Positions 18,276 through 27,852 of a stretch of DNA of 50,245 nt are shown one piece after another (position 1 is the first letter of the stretch; each line of letters opens with the position of its first letter). Source of the stretch: Alkalibacterium sp. MB6. Lineage in GTDB: Bacteria; Bacillota; Bacilli; Lactobacillales; Carnobacteriaceae_A. The position numbers were made by a program, and so were the translations under genes. Location: NCBI RefSeq assembly GCF_009935905.1, contig NZ_PREX01000019.1, positions 1 through 50,245 on the forward strand, in the 5' to 3' direction. Under the pieces are notes generated by a model that had not been told where the DNA came from, made no database searches, and saw only the letters and a list, made by a program, of their open reading frames with translations.

Positions 18276-18365
18276 TTACTTGCACCTCCTGATAATTTTT
18301 AAAGATAAGATTTCTTTTCTAAGAAGAAATACCTTGAGTTGATGTCTTTCAAACTCACGATAATT

Positions 18366-18394
18366 ATCATAACATGGAAAAAAAAGAATGTAAA
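18366..18394 (-). promoter_or_regulatory. rpsP operon promoter
   Basis: On the minus strand TTTACA (18394-18389), a 17-nt spacer and TATGAT (18371-18366), roughly 85 bp upstream of rpsP. Confidence 0.7.
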
Positions 18395-18462
18395 GTGTTT
18401 TTTCTTTACAGAGGCGAAAAAAATTATGGTAAGATGAATGAACACATAGGAGGTTATGCGGC

Positions 18463-18801
18463 ATGACTATAGAGGATCAAGATTTTATCATGCAACAAAT
18501 TAAGTTGCTGGCAAAAGGAATTGGCGCCCTGCTTGATATTCAGTCCTTAAAAGAGTTACTCAAACTGGAATTTGCAGTAGACGATGACTTAACTGATCGA
18601 GACATTGAATCCATTATCTATACAGCCCGAGTTGAAGAACTAATCGAAAAGAATATCTTATCTGAAGAAGAATTAGAAGAGTATTTAGGTGTCAGCTCTA
18701 AACGAGTCGCTGATTTGAAAACCAATCAAGATTTACCTACAGAAGACGAACTTCAACAGTTAAAAGCCCTTGTAGAAGAGAAAGCGTACTGGATGGATTG
18801 A
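18463..18801 (+). CDS. Hypothetical helical protein
   Basis: A 112-residue acidic protein, mostly helical, with MQQIKLLAKGIGALLDIQSLKELL at the N terminus, a form often seen in small uncharacterised Lactobacillales proteins; no function is known to me. The first ATG is preceded by AGGAGG at 9 nt. It is set against the direction of the surrounding core genes, between rpsP and ffh, and ends at a strong shared terminator. Confidence 0.65.
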   Translation: MTIEDQDFIMQQIKLLAKGIGALLDIQSLKELLKLEFAVDDDLTDRDIESIIYTARVEELIEKNILSEEELEEYLGVSSKRVADLKTNQDLPTEDELQQLKALVEEKAYWMD

Positions 18802-18805
18802 ATGA

Positions 18806-18867
18806 AAAAGACGACCAGTCACCCGGTGAAGTGGATACCCCACTCATCTGGTCTCTGGTCGTCTTTT
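18806..18867. terminator. Bidirectional terminator between the 112-residue gene and ffh
   Basis: A 13-bp outer stem (AAAAGACGACCAG / CTGGTCGTCTTTT) encloses an inner GTGG/CCAC hairpin; T tracts on both strands. It lies between convergent genes. Confidence 0.92.
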
Positions 18868-18876
18868 TCATCTTAA

Positions 18877-20310
18877 TTATTTTTTCTTGCGGACGATTTT
18901 TTTCTTTTTCTTCTTATTGATTTTTTTAGACATGCTGTTCATGGCCATCTTGCCTAACTTGCCTTTAACGCCGCCGCCAAGCATATTTTCAAGTCCGCCC
19001 ATATTCCCTTTAGACATTTTACTCATCATATCACGGGACTGCTTGAACTGTTTGATTAAACGGTTAACTTCAGCAATATCTCTAGCAGACCCTTTAGCAA
19101 TACGTCGTCTGCGCTTTTGAGACAACAATTCGGGGTCTTCACGTTCTTCAGGAGTCATAGATAACACAATGGCCTTCATGTGTGCCATATCTTTAGGGTC
19201 CATTTCAAAATCATTAATACCCGGTACTTTGTTCATACCCGGAATCATTTTAATGATATCTTCCAGTGGTCCCATGTTTTGCATTTGATCCATCTGCTCA
19301 ATGAAGTCGTTAAAGTCGTAGCGGTTTTCACGCATCTTCTCTGCCATTTCGGCCGCACGGTCTTCATCCACTTCTTGTTGCGCACGTTCAATCAGGGTAA
19401 GAATATCACCCATTCCCAAAATACGATTAGCCATTCGGTCTGGATAAAACGGCTCTAACGCATCCAGTTTCTCACCGGTACCGGTGAACTTAATTGGTTT
19501 TTGAGTAACGGAACGAATAGATAAAGCTGCACCCCCACGGGTATCGCCATCGAGTTTTGTCAGGATAACACTGGTAATATCTAATCTGTCGTTAAAGGAA
19601 TCGGCAACGTTAACGGCATCTTGACCGGTCATGGCATCAACGACTAAGAAGATTTCATGAGGGTTGACAGCTGCTTTTACATCTTCTAGTTCATCCATTA
19701 ACGTTTCGTCAATATGCAAACGACCGGCCGTATCAATGATGACCACGTCTCTGCCATCTTCAATGGCTTGTTGAATCCCTTTTTCAGCAATCTCAACGGG
19801 ACTGACTTGGTCACCCATAGAGAATACCGGGATATCCAACTGCTCACCTAAGTTTTGAAGCTGATCAATCGCTGCTGGACGATAAATATCTGCTGCAACC
19901 ATTAACGGTTTTTTCTTTTCGTGTTTTCTTAAATAATTGGCCAGTTTACCTGCAGTGGTCGTTTTACCTGCCCCTTGCAGACCTGTCATCATATAAATAG
20001 TTGGACCTTGACCAGGTTCAGCAAAGACAATCTTCTCCTGCTCGCCACCCATCAATTGAGTTAATTCATCGTTAACGATTTTGACAACTTGCTGACCACC
20101 ATTTAAACTACCCAGTACTTCCTCACCAAGTGATTTATCTCGTACTGTTTTAACAAACTCACGGACGACTTTATAGTTAACGTCGGCTTCGAGTAATGCC
20201 ATACGCACTTCACGCATCACATCTTTTACATCGGCCTCAGTTACTTTTCCTTTCTTTCTTAAACCGGAAAAAGCATCTTGCAATCGACCTGTTAACCCTT
20301 CAAAGGCCAT
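18877..20310 (-). CDS. ffh: Signal recognition particle protein Ffh
   Basis: A 477-residue SRP GTPase that binds signal sequences of nascent membrane proteins together with 4.5S/6S RNA. The N and G domains (residues 1-295) show GLQGAGKTTTAGKLA, DIYRPAA, DTAGR and TKLDGD; the Met-rich M domain follows. The C-terminal tail is unusually lysine-rich (KKINKKKKKKIVRKKK). GAGAGG precedes the ATG. It lies 4 bp downstream of ylxM in the conserved ftsY-ylxM-ffh order. Confidence 0.98.
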   Translation of the reverse strand: MAFEGLTGRLQDAFSGLRKKGKVTEADVKDVMREVRMALLEADVNYKVVREFVKTVRDKSLGEEVLGSLNGGQQVVKIVNDELTQLMGGEQEKIVFAEPGQGPTIYMMTGLQGAGKTTTAGKLANYLRKHEKKKPLMVAADIYRPAAIDQLQNLGEQLDIPVFSMGDQVSPVEIAEKGIQQAIEDGRDVVIIDTAGRLHIDETLMDELEDVKAAVNPHEIFLVVDAMTGQDAVNVADSFNDRLDITSVILTKLDGDTRGGAALSIRSVTQKPIKFTGTGEKLDALEPFYPDRMANRILGMGDILTLIERAQQEVDEDRAAEMAEKMRENRYDFNDFIEQMDQMQNMGPLEDIIKMIPGMNKVPGINDFEMDPKDMAHMKAIVLSMTPEEREDPELLSQKRRRRIAKGSARDIAEVNRLIKQFKQSRDMMSKMSKGNMGGLENMLGGGVKGKLGKMAMNSMSKKINKKKKKKIVRKKK

Positions 20311-20314
20311 ACTT

Positions 20315-20671
20315 TCATTCCTCTCTCATTGAATCAAAATTAATACCATCAATCAATTCTTTTAGACGGCTGTCTTCTCCATAGTGTTCTTCTGCGTATT
20401 GGCGCAAAGCCTTCACAGCAACTTTTCTTTTTTCGAACTCTTCTACCAGCCGAAGTTTCTTTTCATAATCTAATAAAATCACTTCAGAGCGTTTAATGTT
20501 ATCATAAATGGCTTGACGACTGACTGAATAATCTTCAGCAATCTCACCTAACGAATAGTCGTCTCCATAATAAAGCTCCATGTACTCTTGCTGTTTAGGA
20601 GTTAAAAGTGGACGGTAAAAAGCAAATAAATGGTTCATACGCAACGTTTTTTCTAATTCCAATTTAGTCAT
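20315..20671 (-). CDS. ylxM: YlxM-type SRP-associated DNA/RNA-binding protein
   Basis: A 118-residue helix-turn-helix protein of the UPF0122 family. The sigma-70 region-4-like HTH is visible in [25 protein letters not shown] (residues 34-58). In streptococci YlxM binds the SRP RNA and modulates Ffh. It sits immediately before ffh, 4 bp apart, and 17 bp after ftsY. Confidence 0.93.
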   Translation of the reverse strand: MTKLELEKTLRMNHLFAFYRPLLTPKQQEYMELYYGDDYSLGEIAEDYSVSRQAIYDNIKRSEVILLDYEKKLRLVEEFEKRKVAVKALRQYAEEHYGEDSRLKELIDGINFDSMREE

Positions 20672-20688
20672 CCACCTTTATATTTATA

Positions 20689-21744
20689 TTATACTGTTTG
20701 TTGAATCAATTCTTTGAACAATCCGTAAGCGAATTTCTCAGTGTCAAATGGATGCAAGTCATCCATTGTTTCACCTAGTCCAACGAATTTAACAGGAATA
20801 CCTAACTCTTTCCCAATTGCCAAAACAATCCCACCTTTAGCTGTTCCATCCATCTTCGTTAAGACGATGCCCGTTACGTCAGTGGTTTCTTTAAATATTT
20901 TCGCCTGGCTTAACGCGTTTTGACCAGTCGTCGCATCCAATACCAAGAGTGTTTCATGAGGGGCATCTGGAATTTCACGGCTGATAATGCGTTTCATTTT
21001 TTCAAGCTCATTCATCAAGTTCTTTTTGTTTTGCAAACGGCCAGCTGTATCGATCAGTAAGATATCAGCGTGTTGTTCTTGAGCCGTTTGAATACTGTCA
21101 TAAACAACCGCAGCTGGATCGCCACCTTGTTTGGTGGATATAACTTGAGCCCCTACACGGTCACCCCATATATGAAGCTGTTCAATCGCACCCGCACGGA
21201 AGGTATCTCCAGCAGCCAGGACCACTTTTTTTCCTTTATCAATGTATTGATGAGCCAACTTGGCAATAGTTGTTGTTTTACCAACACCATTCACGCCCAC
21301 AAACAAGACAACAGTCAGTCCATCTGGGTTTTCATTAAAGACATGGTGATCTGGATTCGTTTCACCATATAAGTCAACCATCGTTTGCACAATCACGCGT
21401 TCAGCATCCGCCATACTGCGGACGTTCTCAACCTTTGACTCATAACGTAATTTATCAGCAATGACCATGGTCGCTTCAAAGCCGACGTCTGATTCAATTA
21501 GTAAATCTTCCAGTTCCTCGAAAAACTCTTCGTCTTCATATCGGAAGTTTGCTAAGAGTTCATTTAACCGTCTAGTAAAGGACCGTCTAGATTTCTGAAG
21601 ACCTTTTTCATATTGCTCTGTTTCTTTTTGAGTATCTGCTGGTTCAATCGTCGTGTCTTTAGCGGTGGACGTTTCTCCTATTTCGGTTTCTGCCTTTTTA
21701 TCGGCACCCGTAAAGGCAGATTTTATTTTATCAAATAATCCCAT
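20689..21744 (-). CDS. ftsY: Signal recognition particle receptor FtsY
   Basis: A 351-residue SRP receptor GTPase docking the SRP-ribosome complex at the membrane. An acidic N-terminal A region (residues 1-45) leads into the NG domain with GVNGVGKTTTIAKLA near 150, DTFRAGA, DTAGR and TKMDGTAKGG. Length is typical of Firmicutes. The ribosome-binding site is weak. It is followed closely by ylxM. Confidence 0.97.
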   Translation of the reverse strand: MGLFDKIKSAFTGADKKAETEIGETSTAKDTTIEPADTQKETEQYEKGLQKSRRSFTRRLNELLANFRYEDEEFFEELEDLLIESDVGFEATMVIADKLRYESKVENVRSMADAERVIVQTMVDLYGETNPDHHVFNENPDGLTVVLFVGVNGVGKTTTIAKLAHQYIDKGKKVVLAAGDTFRAGAIEQLHIWGDRVGAQVISTKQGGDPAAVVYDSIQTAQEQHADILLIDTAGRLQNKKNLMNELEKMKRIISREIPDAPHETLLVLDATTGQNALSQAKIFKETTDVTGIVLTKMDGTAKGGIVLAIGKELGIPVKFVGLGETMDDLHPFDTEKFAYGLFKELIQQTV

Positions 21745-21785
21745 ACCGGCTTCACTCTTTCTATAGCTTAGTTAGATTGCTTTCA

Positions 21786-22598
21786 CTAGTTTAACACATA
21801 TTTTTCTATTGCATAGGCTACTCCGTGATCATCATTCGAACGAGTGACCACTTGAGCAACAGCTTTAACCGCATCCGTTGCATTAGCCATTGCGACACCC
21901 ATACCAGCTTCTTTGACCATCGCCAAATCATTTTCCTGATCACCAATCGCCATCATATCCTCAAGGTCGATAGCTAAAAGGTCAGATAACAAATGTAATC
22001 CTTTGCCTTTATCTACCGCTTTAGGTAGTATCTCGAGCAAATTAGACCGGGATTTCATAATCGTATACTTGTCATGGTAGTCTTCTGGAATGAGTTTGAT
22101 TTTCTCATCTAATTCCTCTTGGTGCCAGCACATGACTATCTTATTAATCGGAAAGTCATCTGGCAAAGACGCCATGTCTATCGGTTTAAAAGGCAGTGCC
22201 TTCATGACTAGCGGATACTGTGACGGCTTTCCAGTTGGGTAAGGTGGTTCGTATACTGTATCTAAGTCGATAAAGTTACAAGGCAAGTCTAGCGCCTGGC
22301 TTAACTCATAGACATCTTTGGCCTCATCTTTATCCAACGTGATTTGACGAAGTGTTTCGCCTGTTTTCGTCCATTGAACTAACCCACCATTATACGTTAA
22401 TCCTAAGTCGCCTTCTTCAAGCAGCTGGCATTCTTCTAATATATGAAGCATACCTTTTAACGGGCGACCAGTCACAAGAACTACTTTGACGCCTTGCTGT
22501 TTTGCTTTTAAAATCGCTTCTTTATTGCGTTTCGAAACCTGACGTTGACTGTTTAATAAGGTGCCATCTAAATCAATGGCGATCAGCTTAATTGACAT
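21786..22598 (-). CDS. Cof-type HAD-superfamily phosphatase
   Basis: A 270-residue sugar- or nucleotide-phosphate phosphatase of the Cof (IIB) subfamily. HAD motif I is IAIDLDGTLLN at residues 5-15, motif II is VVLVTGRP, motif III Lys is near 195 (DKGKGLHLL) and motif IV is MAIGDQENDLAMV. The start at 22598 is supported by GGAGG and gives an 11-bp overlap with the end of smc, so it is translated within the smc-ftsY transcript. The substrate cannot be read from sequence. Confidence 0.9.
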   Translation of the reverse strand: MSIKLIAIDLDGTLLNSQRQVSKRNKEAILKAKQQGVKVVLVTGRPLKGMLHILEECQLLEEGDLGLTYNGGLVQWTKTGETLRQITLDKDEAKDVYELSQALDLPCNFIDLDTVYEPPYPTGKPSQYPLVMKALPFKPIDMASLPDDFPINKIVMCWHQEELDEKIKLIPEDYHDKYTIMKSRSNLLEILPKAVDKGKGLHLLSDLLAIDLEDMMAIGDQENDLAMVKEAGMGVAMANATDAVKAVAQVVTRSNDDHGVAYAIEKYVLN

Positions 22599-25500
22599 AG
22601 TTTCCTCCATCTTCTTTGCTCACCAATTGGTCATTCATGTCTTTTAAGTGAACAGAGACCAATTTGGATACGCCTCTTTCTTTCATCGTTACGCCGTATA
22701 AGGAGTCGGCTTCTTCCATCGTTCCTTTGCGGTGAGTGATCACAATGAATTGCGTGTCAGATGCGAATTCATGCAAGTAACGACCAAAGCGTGTCACATT
22801 CGTTTCATCAAGTGCCGCTTCTGCTTCGTCTAAAATACAAAACGGAATCGGACGCACTTGAATAATAGCAAAGAGTAAAGATAAAGCTGTTAAGGCGCGT
22901 TCGCCACCAGATAACAGGCTTAAAGACTGTAATTTCTTCCCAGGTGGCTGAGCGATAATCTCAACTCCAGAGTGAAGCAAGTCATCTGGGTCAGTCAGTA
23001 GCAGTTCAGCCTTCCCTCCACCAAACATGCGTGGAAAGACAAGAGCGAACTGATCTTTAATTTGGTTAAATGTTTCCAAGAAGCGACGTTTCACTTCGTT
23101 ATCCATCTGATCCATCGTGTCATAGAGTTTTGCTTTTGCTTCAAGTAAATCGCTTTGTTGAGATGATAAGAATTCATACCGTTCAGCGACTCGGGCATAC
23201 TCTTCAATAGAAGCTAAGTTAACTGGACCCAACTCTTCAATACCTTTTTTGAGTAGTTTTACGCGCTTTTGAGTGTACTCTACATCCAAGTCAACAGGTT
23301 GATTGAGTTTCGCTTCTTCATAACTAATCGCGTATTCCTCAGACAAGTAGTTGAGTAAATGGTCAATGGACACATCCAAACGAGAATACTGAATAGCCAA
23401 TTTGTTTTTCTCATCCAGAATGTGAGTGCGTTTAGTTTGAAGCAGTTCACTACTTTCTTCAAGAGAAGCGATGTTGGCTTCAACACGAGACTGTTCCTCT
23501 TTGAGCGAGCGCTCATTCTCTTTTAGAGTAACCAGCTTATCTTTTAAGTGAGTGAGTTGGTCATGCAATTCTTCTTTGGATTCCAAAACTTCTCCGGTTT
23601 TCAAATCATCCAATTGACTCGTCAGGCTATTAATCATTGCTTGGGTATCCTTGATACGTAAGTCAATGCTTTCTTTTTTCGATTGCACCGATGCCAATGT
23701 TTCGCGAGCCTTGTTCCAATCTTCCATGACAAGGGCGCGTTCTTTTTCAATGCGCTCTTGCTGGCTTTGGCGGTCTTCTTTTTCACTGGATAACTGCTTC
23801 ATTTCGTCGTCGATTCTCTCGCGACTCTGTTCAGCGTCCAATAGATTTTCTTTTACCGTTTTTAACTGGTCAGTTAAGCGAATCACTTCAGAAGAGGCTT
23901 CCTCGAATTCATAACGCAGACCTTTTTCTTCTCTTTCTAATCTGACAACCGATGACTCAAATTGGTCAACATCATTTTCAAGCTGACGTTCTATTAGACG
24001 GTGGTCTTCGCCAGCCAGTCTTTTGTCTTCCAGTCGCTCTGTCAGCTCGCTAACACGTTCGCGGTCAGAAGTGAGTTCATTTGTTCGTAACTGAATGGAT
24101 TTTTCTAGTTCATCAATTTCAATACGCAATGCTTTTTCTTCTTTTTTCTGAGAAAAGAGATGAGCATTGGAGGAACGTTTCCCTCCACCACCGGTCATCG
24201 ATCCACCGGCGTTCATCATGTCTCCCTCTAAACTGACGACTCGAACATTAAACTGAACAGCTCGAGCAATAGCGTTCGCAGACTCTAGGTCTTTGGCCAC
24301 TATGGTGTTACCCAGTAAATTTTCAATGACATGAGAGACATGGTCATCATAGGTTATCAACTCACTGGCTACACCAACAAAACCATCGACTAAAGAAGCA
24401 TTGTATCGGTAAGTAGATGACAAGGATCGTTTTTTAATGGTTGTTAAAGGTAAGAAGGTAGCTCGACCGGCGCGTTTGTTTTTCAAAAACTGGATGCTAT
24501 CTCGTGCAGACTTCTCGTCCTCAACGACGACGAACTGACTGGATGCTCCTAAAACCACATCAATGGCTTCTGTATAGTCTACAGGGACATCGATTAAATC
24601 GGCCACTGTTCCAACAATACCGTTTAATGATTGCTTGGCAGTCATCACTGCTTTGACCCCAGCAAAGTAACCAGCATAGTTCTCTTGCATTTCCAGTAAG
24701 CTGGACTGCTTCGCTTGAGCGCGGTTTAATTGGCTTTCCATTTGCTGTAAACGAGCCGTTTTTTGTTTAAACGCCTCTTGAATCTGGTCCAAGCTTACCT
24801 TGGTCTCTTTATAGTCCTGTAATAAGTGTTCAATCGATGCCTTGCATTCCTTAAGTAAGCCTTGTTTTTCTTCTAACGATTGCTTGGCCACTAGCAAAGC
24901 CTTCTGGACATTCTCGCTGGATAAGTTATGTTTCTCTCTTTGCATAGTTGATTGCTGCAACTGTCTTTCCAAATAGGTAACTTCATTCGTTAAAGATGCC
25001 TTTTTCTGCATGGCATCAATGTAATCTGCTCTTAAGGACTCTAACGCTTCTTCTTTATTCCCAGTTAAACGGTTCAGTTGCTCGTTTAATTGGTTGTATT
25101 CTTTTTTATAATGCGTCACTCGTCTTTGTTGAGTCGCATACTCGTCACTAATCGTTTGACGGTCGTTTTCTAACTCTTCTAACTGTAAACGAGCGTGTTT
25201 TAGATTGTCTTCTTTTTCAAAAAGCAACGCGTCTTTATGCTTCTCTCTTTCTTCGACCAGACCTAACCTGGCCTCGGTTCGTTCTAATTGCTGAACTGTT
25301 TCAATCGTGTTCGCTTGAATAGTTTCTCGTTTAACTTCACTTTCATGAAGGGTGTGTTTGTGCTTCTTCATTTCTGAAGTCTCTTTTTCAATACTTGACT
25401 GCAGCTCTTCAGCTTCTTTAGACAAGCGTGAAATCGTCTCTTTACTGTCCGTTAGTTCCTTGCTGTATTGGTTGATTTTCAACACCGATAACGCAATATC

Positions 25501-26175
25501 TAAATCGGTTAGCTCTTCTTTTTGAGCCACATAAGATTCAGCACTATCTTTTTGCTTACGAAGGGGTTCAACTTGGGCATTCAATTCATACAAGATATCC
25601 TGAACACGATCTAAGTTGTCTTGTGTTTCAAACAATTTCCGCTCTGCTTTTTCCTTGTGCAGTTTATATTTGAATACACCCGCTGCTTCTTCAAAGATAG
25701 ATCGTCTATCTTCTGCTTTACTATTAAAGATAGCTTCTACTTGCCCTTGGGAAATAATCGAAAAGGATTCTTTACCTAAGCCAGAGTCCATAAACAAATC
25801 CACAATATCTTTTAAGCGACACGTTTCTTTATTAATATAGTAATCACTGTCACCATTTCGGTTGATGCGACGTTTAATACTCACTTCTTCGAAATCTATA
25901 GGAAGAAAGCCATCCTGATTATCTAAAACCAGAGTGACTTCCGCAATATTCACTGCTTTTCTCGTATCCGTTCCAGAGAAAATAACATCATGCATACGGC
26001 CCCCACGAAGAGTTTTTGCTGATTGCTCTCCCATTACCCAACGAATGGCTTCAATGATATTTGATTTTCCGCTGCCATTTGGACCGACGACTGCTGTAAT
26101 CCCATCAGTAAAATCGATGATGGTTTTATCCGCAAATGACTTGAATCCTTTAATTTCCAATCGTTTTAATTGCAC
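22588..26175 (-). CDS. smc: Chromosome segregation ATPase SMC
   Basis: A 1195-residue SMC ATPase; dimers form the condensin-like ring with ScpA/ScpB. Walker A is PNGSGKS near residue 35, two long coiled coils flank the hinge (about 505-680, GIVGTVADLIDVPVDY to SMTGGGGKR), and the C-terminal head has LLSGGERALTALSL and the Walker B CILDEAEAALDETN. The start is GTG at 26175, chosen because AAGGAG lies 9 nt upstream and it gives the family N terminus QLKRLEIKGFKSF; ATG at 26193 would lie on the ribosome-binding site itself. Confidence 0.98.
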   Translation of the reverse strand: MQLKRLEIKGFKSFADKTIIDFTDGITAVVGPNGSGKSNIIEAIRWVMGEQSAKTLRGGRMHDVIFSGTDTRKAVNIAEVTLVLDNQDGFLPIDFEEVSIKRRINRNGDSDYYINKETCRLKDIVDLFMDSGLGKESFSIISQGQVEAIFNSKAEDRRSIFEEAAGVFKYKLHKEKAERKLFETQDNLDRVQDILYELNAQVEPLRKQKDSAESYVAQKEELTDLDIALSVLKINQYSKELTDSKETISRLSKEAEELQSSIEKETSEMKKHKHTLHESEVKRETIQANTIETVQQLERTEARLGLVEEREKHKDALLFEKEDNLKHARLQLEELENDRQTISDEYATQQRRVTHYKKEYNQLNEQLNRLTGNKEEALESLRADYIDAMQKKASLTNEVTYLERQLQQSTMQREKHNLSSENVQKALLVAKQSLEEKQGLLKECKASIEHLLQDYKETKVSLDQIQEAFKQKTARLQQMESQLNRAQAKQSSLLEMQENYAGYFAGVKAVMTAKQSLNGIVGTVADLIDVPVDYTEAIDVVLGASSQFVVVEDEKSARDSIQFLKNKRAGRATFLPLTTIKKRSLSSTYRYNASLVDGFVGVASELITYDDHVSHVIENLLGNTIVAKDLESANAIARAVQFNVRVVSLEGDMMNAGGSMTGGGGKRSSNAHLFSQKKEEKALRIEIDELEKSIQLRTNELTSDRERVSELTERLEDKRLAGEDHRLIERQLENDVDQFESSVVRLEREEKGLRYEFEEASSEVIRLTDQLKTVKENLLDAEQSRERIDDEMKQLSSEKEDRQSQQERIEKERALVMEDWNKARETLASVQSKKESIDLRIKDTQAMINSLTSQLDDLKTGEVLESKEELHDQLTHLKDKLVTLKENERSLKEEQSRVEANIASLEESSELLQTKRTHILDEKNKLAIQYSRLDVSIDHLLNYLSEEYAISYEEAKLNQPVDLDVEYTQKRVKLLKKGIEELGPVNLASIEEYARVAERYEFLSSQQSDLLEAKAKLYDTMDQMDNEVKRRFLETFNQIKDQFALVFPRMFGGGKAELLLTDPDDLLHSGVEIIAQPPGKKLQSLSLLSGGERALTALSLLFAIIQVRPIPFCILDEAEAALDETNVTRFGRYLHEFASDTQFIVITHRKGTMEEADSLYGVTMKERGVSKLVSVHLKDMNDQLVSKEDGGNYVN

Positions 26176-26220
26176 TGCTACTCTCTCCTTCATAGGGTTC
26201 AGATTCGTTGTCTTAAACCA

Positions 26221-26922
26221 CTACGATTCTTTCGATTCTTCAAGCATATCCAATGCTTGTTTTGCGGCTGCTTGTTCGGCCATTTTTTTAGAACGCCCAA
26301 CACCTCGCCCAAAGACATCTTCTTCGACATAAACCTCCACAACAAATTCTCGGTCATGGTCAGGTCCTCTTTTATCTACTACTTTATATTGAATCGTAAC
26401 AACGCCATTTTTTTGCAATAATTCCTGCAAGGCGGTCTTATGATCCATCCCATGCGAGAAAGCACCGGAATCAATTTTCGGAAAGAGCACCTGATTTAAA
26501 ACAGACAACACAACGTCCATTCCTTGATCAATAAATATGGCGCCTATAAAAGCCTCGAACACATCACATAACAGCGATACACGCATACGACCATTCATTT
26601 GCTCTTCGCCTTTTCCAAGACGAACAAAGTGCTGGAGCTGATGTTCTCTGGCTAACTGTGCCAGACTTTCTGCTCGAACAATGGACGAACGCATACGAGT
26701 CAACTGGCCTTCCGGATGTATGGGGTACTTATGATATAAATATTCTGACACCGTTAATTCCAAAACGGAATCCCCCAAAAACTCAAGTCTCTCCAAATTT
26801 TTCATATTCTCTTCGCGGTGATCATTCGCATAGGATGAATGAGTGAACGCTTCAATTAAAATAGATTCATCATGAAACGTCAATCCAAATACCTCTTTGA
26901 CATGGTTCACAATTGTTTTCAT
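26221..26922 (-). CDS. rnc: Ribonuclease III
   Basis: A 233-residue double-strand-specific endonuclease that processes rRNA precursors and other structured RNAs. The nuclease signature LERLEFLGDSVLEL is near residue 43, the second acidic cluster is DVFEAFIGAIFID near 120, and the dsRNA-binding domain occupies the C-terminal 75 residues (HKTALQELLQKNG to AEQAAAKQALDML). Length is normal. It begins the rnc-smc transcription block and is 45 bp from smc. Confidence 0.97.
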   Translation of the reverse strand: MKTIVNHVKEVFGLTFHDESILIEAFTHSSYANDHREENMKNLERLEFLGDSVLELTVSEYLYHKYPIHPEGQLTRMRSSIVRAESLAQLAREHQLQHFVRLGKGEEQMNGRMRVSLLCDVFEAFIGAIFIDQGMDVVLSVLNQVLFPKIDSGAFSHGMDHKTALQELLQKNGVVTIQYKVVDKRGPDHDREFVVEVYVEEDVFGRGVGRSKKMAEQAAAKQALDMLEESKES

Positions 26923-27081
26923 TCTTTAACCCTCCTCTCATGCCTATACCTTTAATAGTATACTTGATTTGACGGGAAAAATAAACATTCTAAAGGATAA
27001 GCTTGTGAAGGATGTGCATTTATTATAAATAGATGCCTTTAAACATTTCACCATATCACTGTCATTTTCGTTAAACTAGTC

Positions 27082-27130
27082 AAAAAAGGTGTACCCCACT
27101 CTGTTAAGTAACATAAGGGCACACCTTTTT
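27082..27130 (-). terminator. Terminator after the STAS remnant
   Basis: AAAAAAGGTGT and ACACCTTTTT pair with an inner CCC/GGG; T/A tracts at both edges. It lies 11 bp after the end of the STAS fragment and probably served the original SulP-type gene. Confidence 0.75.
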
Positions 27131-27140
27131 ATATAGATGA

Positions 27141-27418
27141 CTAGTTCACTTCGATTGATTCTTTAGTGATACTGGTTATTTCTTTTGCATTTTTAAAGAG
27201 GTTTTGACTATAGCTTCCGACGTTTCTTAAGGTTACTTTTTTATCTAAGGAATCATACTTTTCAATCATGCTATTAATCGCTTCGACACCTGAGTAGTCC
27301 ATCACTTTAGCATTTTTAAAGTCAAACACAACATGATTGGGATCGTCGTTAGGAGTAAATAACTCTTTGAAATTCAACACGGACCCAAAGAATACTGAAC
27401 CGTTTAATTTGTATGAGA
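27141..27418 (-). pseudogene. C-terminal STAS-domain remnant of a SulP-family anion transporter
   Basis: The open frame encodes only a STAS domain. Upstream of the first possible start the frame continues as NGSVFFGSVLNFKELF, the usual beginning of a SulP STAS domain, followed by VVFDFKNAKVMDYSGVEAI and the helix that closes it. The ten or more membrane helices of the transporter are gone: the DNA that should hold them is occupied by the divergent XRE gene at 27430. I call it a fossil rather than a working gene. A short in-frame TTG/ATG start could still give a free STAS protein, but no good ribosome-binding site is seen. Confidence 0.75.
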
Positions 27419-27429
27419 GGAAGTAAGAT

Positions 27430-27735
27430 ATGGATATTGGAAATCGAATTCAAACGATTAGAAAAGCATCACATATAACAGCTAAAGAATTGGCCCAACG
27501 AATAGAAGTCTCCCCTTCCTTTATATCAGCAGTCGAAAATAATTACTGTAAACTATCGCTAAAAACATTAGGTAGAATCTGTGAGGCATTAGGTGTCTCA
27601 CTCGCCTCGTTCTTCAATGAAGAATTCAGCACTGTGGACACCAAACTTCACTTCGTTATCGCTACCCTCCCGGATGAAAAGAAGTGGCAACTCCTTAGCT
27701 TTTTAGAAGGTTTGTACCCTTCAGAGGAAAATTAA
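27430..27735 (+). CDS. XRE-family helix-turn-helix regulator
   Basis: A 101-residue transcriptional regulator with a Cro/C1-type HTH at residues 5-60 (NRIQTIRKASHITAKELAQR, then SPSFISAVENNYCKLSLKTL). The C-terminal 35 residues form a short helical tail, with no sensor or peptidase domain. The ribosome-binding site AGAGGAAG precedes the ATG. It lies just before the GH120 gene on the same strand with a separate promoter between them; control of that gene is possible but not shown. Confidence 0.88.
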   Translation: MDIGNRIQTIRKASHITAKELAQRIEVSPSFISAVENNYCKLSLKTLGRICEALGVSLASFFNEEFSTVDTKLHFVIATLPDEKKWQLLSFLEGLYPSEEN

Positions 27736-27756
27736 TCTCGGCGTGTGCTTCCTAAA

Positions 27757-27838
27757 TATGACAAAAAATGTCTAACGATACACAAGTTTCCGTCTGTCAT
27801 AAAACCGTTTTCTTCACTATAATGAATGTAATATGACA
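27757..27838 (+). promoter_or_regulatory. GH120 promoter region with repeated TATGACA/TGTCATA elements
   Basis: A consensus TATAAT at 27818-27823 has a weak -35 (TGTCAT, 27795-27800, 17-nt spacer). The heptamer TATGACA occurs at 27757-27763 and 27832-27838, and its complement TGTCATA at 27795-27801, so copies lie upstream of, within and downstream of the promoter in a pattern expected of an operator set. The binding protein is unknown. Confidence 0.5.
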
Positions 27839-27852
27839 AGGAGGAATGCAAA

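Noticed and set aside
22588-26193. Antisense frames inside smc and in other long genes (for example 23651-23914 and 25934-26332)
   Set aside because: They are on the opposite strand of well-conserved genes, have no ribosome-binding sites and no domains; they follow from the codon composition of the real genes.
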